Of a DNA stretch of 64,000 nt, positions 18,268-27,319 are shown piece by piece. The number at the start of each line of letters is the position of its first letter. The stretch's first letter is position 1. This DNA comes from Xanthomonas bromi (GTDB lineage Bacteria > Pseudomonadota > Gammaproteobacteria > Xanthomonadales > Xanthomonadaceae): positions 56,885-120,884 of the forward strand of contig NZ_FLTX01000040.1 in the NCBI RefSeq assembly GCF_900092025.1, in the 5' to 3' direction. Below the pieces are notes generated by a model. The model made no database searches. It saw only the letters and a program-made list of their open reading frames with translations, and had not been told where the DNA came from. Both the position numbers and the translations under genes were made by a program.

Positions 18268-18631
18268 GTCCGGTCATGTCCTGCGACGTATCGAATTTAC
18301 CGACGATATCCAGATTGCCGATCAATTCGCGACGCACTTCGTAGTTGACCTTCATTCGCCAACCGCCATCCATACGCTCGAACTTCACGTCCTCTTTTTT
18401 GACGTTTTCCGAGTAGTTGATGTAAAGGCGACGAAAGAACAGGTCCTGCAACTTGGAAGGGTCCATGTTGGCACTGCCCGGTTCCTTAGCCAGGCCCTTC
18501 ATCGCCGTGCGCACGGAGTAGTACTCCTGGTACATCGGAAACAGCTTCATCCCGATGTACAGACCAAACCCCACCACCGCCAGCACCACCAAGAACGACG
18601 TCAACGTCATACCGCGTTGCTTGCGCTTCAT
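18254..18631 (-). CDS. DUF4845 single-pass membrane protein
   Basis: 125 aa with one N-terminal transmembrane segment (about residues 10-30) after a basic, prepilin-like start (KRKQRGMTL). The rest is predicted periplasmic and basic. Function unknown. The family is typically found between lepB and rnc in gammaproteobacteria, as here. It lies 30 nt from lepB and overlaps rnc by 14 nt. The ATG at 18631 was preferred to 18661, which would extend to the edge of lepB. Confidence 0.85.
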   Translation of the reverse strand: MKRKQRGMTLTSFLVVLAVVGFGLYIGMKLFPMYQEYYSVRTAMKGLAKEPGSANMDPSKLQDLFFRRLYINYSENVKKEDVKFERMDGGWRMKVNYEVRRELIGNLDIVGKFDTSQDMTGRGGQ

Positions 18632-18661
18632 TGTGCTTCCCCTGGCACGCCGTGCGTGCAT

Positions 18662-19462
18662 TTACTGGATTCCCGTCCCGATCCGCGATGGATCGAAACT
18701 CCCCTTGCAGAACCACCCTTCGCAGTTGAGCCAGATCAGGAACGCCTTGCCGCGCAGATTGGCTTCCGGCAGAAAGTGCGTCTGGGTCCAGAACCGGCTG
18801 TCTTCGCTGTTGTCGCGATTATCCCCCATCACGAAATAGCTGTCCGCCGGCACCGTCCAGTCGCCCTGCCCGGCCGGCATGTTGCGATCCAGCCATTCCA
18901 GCACCGTATGCGTGCGGCCCGGCAGGTCCTCGATCAGCAGCGTGGTGCCGGTCATCTCGGCGCCCTTGCCCTTGCCGATGTACTCGCCCTTGACCGTGTA
19001 ATGCATGGGCTTGTCGTTGATGTACAGGGTATCGCCGTGGAAGCCGATCTTGTCGCCCGGCAGGCCCACCACGCGCTTGATCCAGTTCTGATCCGGCGCA
19101 TGCGGCGGCTTGAAGACCACCACGTCGCCGCGCTTGGGCTCGCCGGTGGGAATGAACTTGGTATTGGTGATCGGCAGACGGAAGCCGTACGCGAACTTGT
19201 TGACCAGGATGAAATCGCCGATCAGCAGGTTGGGCATCATCGAACTGGACGGAATCTTGTACGGCTCGGCCACGAAGCTGCGCAGGATCAGCACCACCGC
19301 CAACACCGGGAAAAAGGCGCGCGAGTAATCGATGATCGCAGGCTCGCTGTCCAGCAACCCGGCACGCGCCGCACGGCGCTTGGCCAGAAACAGCTTGTCC
19401 AGCAGCCAGATGAAGCCGCTGCCCAGCGTCAGGACAACCAGGATGATTTCAAACCATTTCAT
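18662..19462 (-). CDS. lepB: Signal peptidase I
   Basis: Inner-membrane serine protease that removes signal peptides from exported proteins, 266 aa. Two N-terminal membrane segments (about 4-22 and 50-66). The catalytic serine lies in IPSSSMMPNL and the general-base lysine in NWIKRVVGLPGD; the conserved box GDNRDNSEDSR follows. AAGGAA lies upstream of ATG 19462; the frame extending to 19540 is encoded by heptamer repeats and is not genic. Confidence 0.95.
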   Translation of the reverse strand: MKWFEIILVVLTLGSGFIWLLDKLFLAKRRAARAGLLDSEPAIIDYSRAFFPVLAVVLILRSFVAEPYKIPSSSMMPNLLIGDFILVNKFAYGFRLPITNTKFIPTGEPKRGDVVVFKPPHAPDQNWIKRVVGLPGDKIGFHGDTLYINDKPMHYTVKGEYIGKGKGAEMTGTTLLIEDLPGRTHTVLEWLDRNMPAGQGDWTVPADSYFVMGDNRDNSEDSRFWTQTHFLPEANLRGKAFLIWLNCEGWFCKGSFDPSRIGTGIQ

Positions 19463-19479
19463 TGATGTTCCTTCGGAAC

Positions 19480-19565
19480 GGGATTCGGGATTGGAGATTG
19501 GGGATTCGCACCAGCAGGAAGGCGGACGAGCCGTTGCCAATCCCGAATGACGAATCCCGAATCCC
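19480..19565. repeat. Inverted heptamer array between lepB and lepA
   Basis: Left arm 19480-19508 consists of GGGATTC/GGGATTG-type words. Right arm 19537-19565 contains the complementary AATCCCG/CGAATCCC words, ending two bases before the lepA stop codon. A 28-nt loop separates the arms. Confidence 0.8.
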
Positions 19566-19567
19566 TG

Positions 19568-21373
19568 CTACTTATCCATCTGCAACACGGCCAGGAAGGC
19601 TTCCTGCGGAATCTCCACGCGGCCGACCTGCTTCATGCGCTTCTTGCCTTCTTTCTGTTTTTCCAGCAGCTTTTTCTTGCGCGAAACGTCGCCACCATAG
19701 CACTTGGCCAACACGTTCTTGCGCATCGCCTTGACCGTGGAACGCGAGATGATCTGCGAGCCAACAGCGGCCTGGATCGCCACGTCGAACATCTGCCGCG
19801 GGATCAATTCCTTCATCTTTTCGCACAACTCGCGGCCGCGACGGTCGGCGTAGCTGCGGTGCACGATGATGCTCAGCGCATCGACCTTGTCACCGTTGAT
19901 CAGCGTGTCCACACGCACGAACGGGCCCGGGTCGAAACGCAGGAAGTGGTAGTCCAGCGAGGCGTAACCGCGCGAGACCGACTTGAGCTTGTCGAAGAAA
20001 TCCAGCACCACTTCGGCCATCGGCAACTCATAGCTGATCTGTACCTGGCTACCCAGATAATTGATGCCGATCTGGCTACCGCGCTTTTCTTCGCACAAGG
20101 TGATGATGTTGCCGACGTAATCGGGCGGCGTAAGGATGTTGGCGCGAATGATCGGTTCGCGGATCTCTTCGACGTTGTTGAGCGGCGGCAGCTTGGACGG
20201 GTTGTCCATCGGGATCACGCTGCCGTCGGTCTTGAGCACCTCATAGACCACGGTCGGCGCGGTCGAGATCAGGTTGAGGTTGTACTCGCGCTCCAGACGC
20301 TCCTGCACGATTTCCATGTGCAGCATGCCCAGGAAGCCGCAGCGGAAGCCGAAGCCCATCGCCTCGGAGCTTTCCGGCTCGAAGCGCAGCGCGGCATCGT
20401 TCAAGCGCAACTTGTCCAGCGCTTCGCGCAAATCCGGATAGTCCTCGGCATCGACCGGGAACAGGCCGGCGAACACGCGCGGCTGCATTTCCTGGAAACC
20501 GGGCAGCGCATGCGGCGCAGGGTCGGCGACCAGGGTCAAGGTGTCGCCGACCGGCGCGCCATGCACGTCCTTGATGGAAGCGTTGATCCAGCCCACTTCG
20601 CCGGCGCCCAGCGCAGGCAGTTCCTTGCGCTTGGGCGTGAACACGCCGACCTTGTCGACCAGATGCGTGCGGCCGGTGGACATCACCAGGATCTTGCTGC
20701 CTGGCTTGATCTCGCCTTGCATTACGCGTACCAGCGAGACCACGCCCAGGTAGTTGTCGAACCAGGAATCGATGATCAACGCCTGCAGCTTGTCGGTATC
20801 GCGCGGCTTCGGCGGCGGAATGCGATGCACGATCGCCTCGAGCACCAGATCGATGTTCAGACCGGTCTTGGCGCTGACCGCCACCGCGCCTTCGGCGTCG
20901 ATGCCGATCACCGCTTCGATCTCGGCCTTGGCACGGTCGACATCGGCGGTGGGCAGGTCGATCTTGTTGAGCACCGGCACCACTTCCAGCCCCTGCTCCA
21001 CTGCGGTGTAGCAGTTGGCCACCGACTGCGCTTCCACGCCCTGGGCGGCATCCACCACCAGCAGCGCGCCTTCGCAGGCGGCCAGCGAGCGGCTGACCTC
21101 GTAGGAGAAGTCGACGTGCCCGGGGGTATCGATGAAGTTCAGGTGGTAGACCTGCCCGTCCTTTGCCGTGTACGGCAAGGACACCGACTGCGCCTTGATG
21201 GTGATGCCGCGTTCGCGCTCGATCGGGTTGGAGTCAAGCACCTGGGCCTCCATCTCGCGCGCCTGCAGACCGCCGCACAGCTGGATGATCCGGTCGGCCA
21301 GGGTGGATTTACCGTGGTCGACGTGGGCAATGATGGAGAAATTGCGGATGTTCCGCATTGAATCAGAGGACAT
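19568..21373 (-). CDS. lepA: Elongation factor 4 (LepA)
   Basis: Ribosome-bound translational GTPase, 601 aa. G1 AHVDHGKST (16-24), switch-[10 protein letters not shown]3 DTPGHVDF, G4 NKID, then EF-G-like domains and the LepA-specific C-terminal domain rich in lysine ([18 protein letters not shown]). Start at 21373 ([13 protein letters not shown]); an internal ATG five codons later is the alternative and matches many homologues. Separated from lepB and mucD by heptamer arrays. Confidence 0.96.
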   Translation of the reverse strand: MSSDSMRNIRNFSIIAHVDHGKSTLADRIIQLCGGLQAREMEAQVLDSNPIERERGITIKAQSVSLPYTAKDGQVYHLNFIDTPGHVDFSYEVSRSLAACEGALLVVDAAQGVEAQSVANCYTAVEQGLEVVPVLNKIDLPTADVDRAKAEIEAVIGIDAEGAVAVSAKTGLNIDLVLEAIVHRIPPPKPRDTDKLQALIIDSWFDNYLGVVSLVRVMQGEIKPGSKILVMSTGRTHLVDKVGVFTPKRKELPALGAGEVGWINASIKDVHGAPVGDTLTLVADPAPHALPGFQEMQPRVFAGLFPVDAEDYPDLREALDKLRLNDAALRFEPESSEAMGFGFRCGFLGMLHMEIVQERLEREYNLNLISTAPTVVYEVLKTDGSVIPMDNPSKLPPLNNVEEIREPIIRANILTPPDYVGNIITLCEEKRGSQIGINYLGSQVQISYELPMAEVVLDFFDKLKSVSRGYASLDYHFLRFDPGPFVRVDTLINGDKVDALSIIVHRSYADRRGRELCEKMKELIPRQMFDVAIQAAVGSQIISRSTVKAMRKNVLAKCYGGDVSRKKKLLEKQKEGKKRMKQVGRVEIPQEAFLAVLQMDK

Positions 21374-21442
21374 TGAGGTGGGCGCCGGCGGTGCCGTCGT
21401 CAGGGTAACGCGGCATTATCGCACGCTCTGCCCCCTTGGGGC

Positions 21443-21555
21443 CGGGAATTGGGAATCGGGAGTGGGGAATCGGAAAAGCCAGGCGAGCTCTCGGCTCGCG
21501 GAGACGCTCCTGCTCTTGCCATTCCCGATTCCCGATTCCCGATTCTCCATTCCCG
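21443..21555. repeat. Inverted heptamer array between lepA and mucD
   Basis: Left arm 21443-21473 contains GGGAATTGGGAATCGGG-type words. Right arm 21521-21555 contains three ATTCCCG copies plus degenerate ones. The arms are largely complementary. The loop contains a smaller hairpin, GCGAGC-TCTCG-GCTCGC. It could form a long stem-loop in the mucD-lepA transcript. Confidence 0.85.
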
Positions 21556-21558
21556 CCG

Positions 21559-23160
21559 TTAGCCGCCGGCCTTCAGGGCCACATAGCTGGTCGCCTTGCC
21601 ATCGGTGACCAGCAGCATGACCACGTCGCCCTTCTTGTAGCTGGACAGGGCGCGGTTGAGTTCGGCGACGCTGCCGACCTTGGTGCGGCCGACGCGGGAG
21701 ATGATCAGACCCGGCGACAACGGCGGCTGGGTGCTGCGTGCCGCCGCACCGGTGACGGCGGCGATGCGCACGCCCTCGCCCGCTTCCAGGCCCAGGCGAC
21801 TGCGCTCGGCGGCGGTCAGATCGGCCACTTGCAAGCCGAGCAATTCCACGCTGGCCGGTGCGCTGGGCTTGGCCTCATCGGCGGCGGTGCGCGGCGCGGC
21901 GTTCTCGCCGCCGTCCTGCAAGGGTGCCAGGGTGACCGTGACCTGACGCGGCTTGCCGTCGCGCAAGACATCAAGGGTGACCTTGGTGCCTGGCGCCATC
22001 AGCCCGATCATCGGCGGCAGGTCGCTGGCCACCTCGATCGGCTTGCCATTGACCGAGCGGATCACATCGCCCACCTCGACCCCGGCCTTGGCCGCCGGGC
22101 TACCGGCCGGGATATCGTTGACCAGGGCACCACGGCTATCCGGCAAGCCCAGGCCTTGCGCCTTGAGCGAGTCGATCGCACCGACCTGCACGCCCAACAT
22201 GCCGCGACTCACATGGCCGGTCGCCTTGATCTGCTCGGCGGCACTGAAGGCCAGATCGATCGGGATTGCAAAACTGATGCCCATGTAGCCGCCGGACGCA
22301 GAGAAGATCTGCGAATTGATGCCAACCACCTCGCCGCGCGTATTGAGCAGCGGGCCGCCGGAGTTGCCCTGATTGATCGCCACGTCGGTCTGGATGAAGG
22401 GCACGTAGCGCTGGTCGGCATACGGATTGCTGCGGCCGGTGGCACTGACGATGCCGGCAGTGACCGAGTGATCCAGGCCGAACGGCGAGCCGATCGCCAC
22501 CACCCACTGGCCAGGCTTGAGCGTGTTGGAGTCGCCCAGCCGTACGGTCGGCAGGCCCTTCGCATCGATCTTGAGCAGCGCCACGTCGTACTGCTCGTCG
22601 CTCCCGACCACCTTGGCCTTGAATTCGCGACGGTCGGTGAGCTTGACGGTGACTTCGCTGGCGCCATCGACCACGTGATGGTTGGTCAGCACATAGCCGT
22701 CGGCGGAAATGATGAAGCCCGAGCCCATCGACTTGCCGGCAATACCGCCGTCGTCATCGCCGCCACCCGGCCCCGGCCCCGGCCGCGGACCACCGGGCAT
22801 CTGGAAATCGGGCCCGAAAAAGCGCTTGAAGAACTCCGGCATCTGCTCGTCGTCGGGCATGCCGCCCTGACCGGGCATCCCACCCTGACCACCGCGCCCG
22901 CCACGCGCCGAACGCGCCATCGCATCCTTGCGGGTGATGGTGGTTTCGATATTGACCACGCCCGGGCCGACCTGCTCGACCAGATTGGTGAAGTCCGGCA
23001 GCCCCTCCACCAACTGTGGCGCCGGGGTGGTGCTGCGGTTGGCCGCGATCGGGGCACTGGCCTTGGACGCTGGCGCGGGCGCGGTTTGCTGCGCGCAGGC
23101 CGCCAGTGGCAGGGTCATGGCGATCAGGCCGAACATCTGGGTGCGGATGCGATGGTTCAT
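21559..23160 (-). CDS. mucD: Periplasmic HtrA/DegP-type serine protease MucD (putative lipoprotein)
   Basis: Envelope protein quality-control protease of 533 aa. Trypsin-like domain with H162 (TNHHVVDG), D192 (YDVALLKID) and S267 (GNSGGP), then two PDZ domains (about 330-420 and 445-530). The signal sequence ends in a lipobox-like LAAC with C22, so it may be lipidated. A glycine/proline-rich insert lies before the protease core (about 85-135). ATG at 23160; the longer in-frame extension has no signal sequence. Third gene of the rpoE-rseA-mucD group; a 109-nt gap separates it from rseA. Confidence 0.93.
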   Translation of the reverse strand: MNHRIRTQMFGLIAMTLPLAACAQQTAPAPASKASAPIAANRSTTPAPQLVEGLPDFTNLVEQVGPGVVNIETTITRKDAMARSARGGRGGQGGMPGQGGMPDDEQMPEFFKRFFGPDFQMPGGPRPGPGPGGGDDDGGIAGKSMGSGFIISADGYVLTNHHVVDGASEVTVKLTDRREFKAKVVGSDEQYDVALLKIDAKGLPTVRLGDSNTLKPGQWVVAIGSPFGLDHSVTAGIVSATGRSNPYADQRYVPFIQTDVAINQGNSGGPLLNTRGEVVGINSQIFSASGGYMGISFAIPIDLAFSAAEQIKATGHVSRGMLGVQVGAIDSLKAQGLGLPDSRGALVNDIPAGSPAAKAGVEVGDVIRSVNGKPIEVASDLPPMIGLMAPGTKVTLDVLRDGKPRQVTVTLAPLQDGGENAAPRTAADEAKPSAPASVELLGLQVADLTAAERSRLGLEAGEGVRIAAVTGAAARSTQPPLSPGLIISRVGRTKVGSVAELNRALSSYKKGDVVMLLVTDGKATSYVALKAGG

Positions 23161-23269
23161 CAGGTTGCCTCCGATGGCAGGGCGACAGGGGGCAGAACCC
23201 GCGTCACGACACGGGCCCGGCACGCGAACGGGAAGGAGAACGCCGAACGGATGAAGGTCGGCCGCAACG

Positions 23270-24172
23270 TCAGTTCTGCGGGACCTGCACCGGCAGTGGC
23301 CGGTTCGGCGCCGGGCTGGCGATCGTCTGGGGCGCCGGTTCGAACGGATAGAACGCCGTGCTGGGGCGGTTCTGGCGGAAACTGGCATTGAGCGGACTTT
23401 CGCCAGCCCCGGCCAAGGCCGCGCGCGGCCAAGGACGTGCCTGCAGCGTGGTATCCGGATGCGTGAACGGGTTGGACGGCGTCGCCGCAACGGCCGATGA
23501 AGTGGCCGTGGTGGCCGTGTGTGCCGGTGCTGCGGCAGCCACCATGCGGGTCGGAGCCTGCTGCTGACGCGCAGCCGCACTGCGCGCAACTTGCTGATGG
23601 CGCGTTGCCGCTCCACGCCGCGTGGATGCCAACGCCGCGGCAGGTACGGCGGCGGCGAGCGCGACCACTTCATCCGGCGTTCCTGGAGCCGGCGCCGCTG
23701 GCGCCTTCGGTCCCTGGGGTGTATGCGGCGGCTGCGAGGCAGGCGGAAGCTGCGCAGCGGTGGCGTACACAGGTGTTTCAGTCACAGGCGCGGTGGCTTC
23801 AGGCAGGCGCTCGCGCGACATGAACAAGGCAATTGCCGCGACCGACGCCGCAATCGCCGCGCCACCACCCCAGCGCCAGCGCGCCGCCGAGCGCGGGGCC
23901 GGCCGCGCTTGCGGGGCCGGTTCGGCGGCAATGGCACTGCGCACGCGCGCCGCAAAATCCAGTGGTGCCGGCGCACTGGCCGCACCGCGCAGCACATCGC
24001 CGCACAACTGCCAGCGCTCGTGGCAGCCAGCTAATTCTTCGTCGTGGGCCAAACGGCGCAGCAGGAAGCGCGACTCGTCGGCACTCAATTCACCGTCGAC
24101 CAACGCAGACAGCTGCTGGCGATAGCGAAGCTCGAACTTGTCGGTGGTGGACATAGCAGGGTTCTGTTTCAT
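23270..24172 (-). CDS. rseA: Anti-sigma-E factor RseA
   Basis: 300-aa single-pass inner-membrane protein. The cytoplasmic RseA_N-like domain covers residues 8-60 (LSALVDGELSADESRFLL). One transmembrane helix lies at about 102-120 (GGGAAIAASVAAIALFM). The rest is an Ala/Pro/Gln-rich periplasmic region of low complexity. It is inferred to hold RpoE at the membrane until regulated proteolysis. The ATG at 24172 overlaps the rpoE stop by 4 nt (ATGA). The periplasmic part differs from E. coli RseA, and no RseB gene follows. Confidence 0.88.
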   Translation of the reverse strand: MKQNPAMSTTDKFELRYRQQLSALVDGELSADESRFLLRRLAHDEELAGCHERWQLCGDVLRGAASAPAPLDFAARVRSAIAAEPAPQARPAPRSAARWRWGGGAAIAASVAAIALFMSRERLPEATAPVTETPVYATAAQLPPASQPPHTPQGPKAPAAPAPGTPDEVVALAAAVPAAALASTRRGAATRHQQVARSAAARQQQAPTRMVAAAAPAHTATTATSSAVAATPSNPFTHPDTTLQARPWPRAALAGAGESPLNASFRQNRPSTAFYPFEPAPQTIASPAPNRPLPVQVPQN

Positions 24173-24789
24173 ACGCGGTGTCGCTCACGGGTAGCGCTTT
24201 CGGTCTCCAGCAGAGGCCGCAGCTCGATGTCGATGGCCTCGCGCGCCCGGAAAATGCGCGAGCGCACCGTTCCGATCGGGCAATCCATCTTTCGCGCGAT
24301 GTCCTCATAGCTCAGCCCCTCCACCTCGCGCAGGGTGATGGCCGACCGAAGTTCTTCCGGTAGGGCTTGGACCGCGCGCATCACCGTTTGTTCCAGCTCC
24401 TGTCGCATCAATTCGCGCTCCGGGGTGTCGGTGTCACGCAACCGGGTCGCTCCATCGAATTGCTCGGCATCGCTGATCTCGATGTCGTCGGTGGGCGGCC
24501 GGCGGTTGTGCGCAACCAGATGGTTCTTGGCAGTGTTGACGGCAATGCGGTGCAGCCACGTATAGAACTGGGAGTCGCCTCGGAAACTGTTGATCGCGCG
24601 ATACGCACGCACAAAGGTGTCCTGGGCCACGTCCTGGCATTCGCTCCAGTCGGCAATGTAGCGCCCGATCAACGCAACGATCCGATGCTGGTATTTGCGC
24701 ACCAGCACATCGAACGCTGCGCTTTCGCCGCGCTGCACACGCCGGACCAGTTCCAGGTCCAGCTCCTGAGGTGTATCGACTTCGGCCAT
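24169..24789 (-). CDS. rpoE: RNA polymerase sigma-E factor (ECF)
   Basis: 206-aa ECF sigma factor (AlgU/RpoE group). Region 2 spans about 22-95 (DVLVRKYQHRIVALIGRY, DVAQDTFVRAYRAI, FYTWLHRIAVNTAKN). Region 4 spans about 140-195 (LPEELRSAITLREVEGLSYEDIA, CPIGTVRSRIFRARE). The ATG at 24789 is supported by the sigma-E promoter at 24829-24855, which puts the transcript start only about 30 nt upstream and excludes the longer in-frame start near 24840. Directs the envelope-stress response; coupled to rseA by a 4-nt overlap. Confidence 0.95.
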   Translation of the reverse strand: MAEVDTPQELDLELVRRVQRGESAAFDVLVRKYQHRIVALIGRYIADWSECQDVAQDTFVRAYRAINSFRGDSQFYTWLHRIAVNTAKNHLVAHNRRPPTDDIEISDAEQFDGATRLRDTDTPERELMRQELEQTVMRAVQALPEELRSAITLREVEGLSYEDIARKMDCPIGTVRSRIFRAREAIDIELRPLLETESATRERHRV

Positions 24790-24828
24790 GTCGGGCCGCA
24801 CTCCTGTCAGCCCACCGAAGTCGGGCAA

Positions 24829-24855
24829 TGAGACCGCCATTGAAAAGAAAAGTTC
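24829..24855 (-). promoter_or_regulatory. Sigma-E autoregulatory promoter of rpoE
   Basis: On the minus strand GAACTT (24855-24850) is separated by exactly 16 nt from TCTCA (24833-24829). The known sigma-E consensus is GAACTT-N16-TCTGA, so the -35 is perfect and the -10 matches four of five. It lies 40 nt upstream of the rpoE ATG and would make rpoE-rseA-mucD autoregulated. Confidence 0.8.
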
Positions 24856-25024
24856 ACGCCGATCCGTACCACCGTCACGCATCAGGGTAGCGGCACCGAT
24901 GCGCCGTTGGCGACGTCGCGCCGAAGCGCGCGTCTCCCGTTTCGACAGGTATGGGTATTTGACGTGAAGGAAACAAGCTCTGGATGATAACGACCTTTCC
25001 TTATATCGCCGGACGGCCAGACGC

Positions 25025-27106
25025 ATGCTTCCAGGTTTCGACGGGCTCCGATTCAGCCATTGGCAGGCCGACCTGCGCGAAGACGGCGTGGTCGTGCTCA
25101 GCCTTGATCGCCAGGGCGCACCGGTCAACGCGTTTTCGCAGGAGGTGCTGCTCGAACTGGGCGCACTGGTCGAGCGGCTGGCACTGGACCCGCCCAAGGG
25201 CGTGGTGCTGTGCTCGGGCAAGGCCAACGGCTTCATTGCGGGCGCCGACCTGAAGGAATTCCAGGATTTCGACCGCAAGGGCACGGTCAACGATGCGATC
25301 CATCGCGGCCAGCAGGTGTTCCAGAAGCTCGCCGAGCTGCCCTGCCCCACGGTGGCGGCGATCCACGGCTTCTGCATGGGCGGCGGCACCGAAATCGCGC
25401 TGGCCTGCCGCTATCGGGTGGCATCCGACGACGCCAGCACGCGCATCGGCCTGCCGGAAACCAAGCTCGGCATCTTCCCCGGCTGGGGCGGCAGCGCCCG
25501 CTTGCCGCGCCTGATCGGTGCGCCGGCCGCGATGGATCTGATGCTCACCGGCCGCACCGTGTCGGCGAAGGCCGCGCGCGCGATGGGTCTGCTCGACAAG
25601 GTCGCCGCCCCTGCCGTATTGGTCGATGTGGCTGCCGCCCTGGCGCTCACCGGCACCACACGCCCGTTCAAACAGCGCGTCACGGCGTGGGCCACCAACA
25701 CCTTGCTGGCGCGCAAACTGCTGGCGCCGCAGATGCGCAAACAGGTTGCGCGCAAGGCGCGCAAGGCGCATTACCCGGCGCCATACGCCTTGATCAACGT
25801 GTGGGAGCGGGCTGGCGGCAGCGGCATCCAGGCGCGTCTGGCGGCCGAGCGCAAGGCGGTGGTCAAGCTCGCCAGCACGCCGGCCGCACGCAACCTGATC
25901 CGCATCTTCTTCCTGACCGAGCGTTTGAAAGCGCTGGGCGGCAAGGACGCGGCCGGCGCGGCGGCGGCACCGATCCGCCATGTGCATGTGATCGGCGCAG
26001 GCGTGATGGGGGGCGATATCGCCGCGTGGGCTGCCTACAAGGGCTTCGAAGTCACGTTGCAGGACCGCGAGCAGCGCTTTATCGATACGGCGCTGACACG
26101 CGGCGGCGAGCTGTTCGCCAAGCGCGTCAAGGACGACGCCAAGCGGCCGGCGGTGGCGGCGCGTCTGCGCGGCGACCTGGCCGGTGCGGGCGTGACGCAG
26201 GCCGACCTGGTGATCGAGGCGATCATCGAAAACCCGCAGGCAAAACGCGATCTGTATCAATCGATCGAGCCGCAGCTCAAGCCGGATGCATTGCTGACCA
26301 CCAATACTTCTTCGATTCCGCTGACCGAATTGCGTGGCCACATCCAGCGTCCGGCGCAGTTCGCCGGCCTGCACTACTTCAACCCGGTGGCGATGATGCC
26401 GCTGGTGGAAATCGTGCAGCACGATGGTCTGGATCCGGCCAACGTGGCGCGTCTGGCTGCGTTCTGCAAGGCGCTGGACAAGTTTCCCGTTCCGGTGGCC
26501 GGCACGCCGGGCTTCCTGGTCAACCGGGTACTGTTCCCGTACCTGCTTGAAGCGGCCACCGCCTATGCCGAAGGCATTCCCGGCCCGGTGCTGGACAAGA
26601 CCGCGGTGAAATTCGGCATGCCGATGGGGCCGATCGAACTGATCGACACCGTGGGCCTGGATGTCGCCGCCGGCGTCGGTGCGGAGTTGGCGCCGTTCCT
26701 GCACCTGCCGATTCCTGCCGCGCTGGCCACCGTGGAAGCCGGCAAGCGCGGCAAGAAGGACAGCCAGGGGTTGTACAAGTGGGAGAACGGGCGCGCGGTC
26801 AAGCCCGAGATTGCCAGCGGCTATACCGCGCCGGAGGACCTGGAAGATCGCCTGATCCTGCCGCTGCTCAACGAAGCGGTGGCGTGCCTGCACGACGGCG
26901 TGGTGGCCGATGCGGACCTGCTCGATGCCGGCGTCATCTTCGGCACGGGCTTTGCGCCATTCCGTGGGGGCCCCATCCAGCACATCCGCAGCGTCGGCGC
27001 CGACGTGCTGCTGGAGCGTTTACAGGCGCTGCATGTGCGCTACGGCGAACGCTTCGCACCACGCCCGGGCTGGGACTCGCCGTTGTTGCGGGAAGCCGTT
27101 GCCTAA
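25025..27106 (+). CDS. Bifunctional enoyl-CoA hydratase / 3-hydroxyacyl-CoA dehydrogenase (FadJ/FadB-like)
   Basis: Fatty-acid beta-oxidation alpha subunit, 693 aa. The N-terminal crotonase domain (about 10-200) has oxyanion-hole segments FIAGADLKEF and HGFCMGGGTEIAL and the acidic segment LPETKLGIFPGWGG. The NAD-binding HAD domain has GAGVMG (324-329). The catalytic histidine lies in LHYFNPVAMMPLVE, and C-terminal helical domains follow to the end. At 693 aa it is a little shorter than E. coli FadB. Divergent from rpoE; no thiolase gene is adjacent, so the partner must be elsewhere. Followed by a strong terminator. Confidence 0.93.
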   Translation: MLPGFDGLRFSHWQADLREDGVVVLSLDRQGAPVNAFSQEVLLELGALVERLALDPPKGVVLCSGKANGFIAGADLKEFQDFDRKGTVNDAIHRGQQVFQKLAELPCPTVAAIHGFCMGGGTEIALACRYRVASDDASTRIGLPETKLGIFPGWGGSARLPRLIGAPAAMDLMLTGRTVSAKAARAMGLLDKVAAPAVLVDVAAALALTGTTRPFKQRVTAWATNTLLARKLLAPQMRKQVARKARKAHYPAPYALINVWERAGGSGIQARLAAERKAVVKLASTPAARNLIRIFFLTERLKALGGKDAAGAAAAPIRHVHVIGAGVMGGDIAAWAAYKGFEVTLQDREQRFIDTALTRGGELFAKRVKDDAKRPAVAARLRGDLAGAGVTQADLVIEAIIENPQAKRDLYQSIEPQLKPDALLTTNTSSIPLTELRGHIQRPAQFAGLHYFNPVAMMPLVEIVQHDGLDPANVARLAAFCKALDKFPVPVAGTPGFLVNRVLFPYLLEAATAYAEGIPGPVLDKTAVKFGMPMGPIELIDTVGLDVAAGVGAELAPFLHLPIPAALATVEAGKRGKKDSQGLYKWENGRAVKPEIASGYTAPEDLEDRLILPLLNEAVACLHDGVVADADLLDAGVIFGTGFAPFRGGPIQHIRSVGADVLLERLQALHVRYGERFAPRPGWDSPLLREAVA

Positions 27107-27140
27107 CGCTGGCAGCTATCCCGCACAGCGTTTGATTTGC

Positions 27141-27170
27141 AAGAAGGCTGCCGTTGGCGGCCTTCTTTTT
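27141..27170 (+). terminator. Rho-independent terminator of the fadJ-like gene
   Basis: AAGAAGGC-TGCC pairs with GGCG-GCCTTCTT (12 bp, one G-T pair, GTT loop), followed by a T run. It begins 35 nt after the stop codon. Confidence 0.92.
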
Positions 27171-27319
27171 TGCGTCCCAGGCGGCAGCTTGCAGATGTTG
27201 GCAACGACTACCTCGCCGTCGAGCGCAATCGAGATATGTCGCACCTGCGCCGGACGCTTCCTGCTTCTGGGGTCTGCGGGTCCAGACGCGCTGATTGGAT
27301 GAGCTACCACTACCAGAGC

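Noticed and set aside
24790..25024. Longer RpoE start in the region upstream of 24789.
   Set aside because: It would begin upstream of or within the predicted sigma-E promoter, and homologues start at the chosen ATG.
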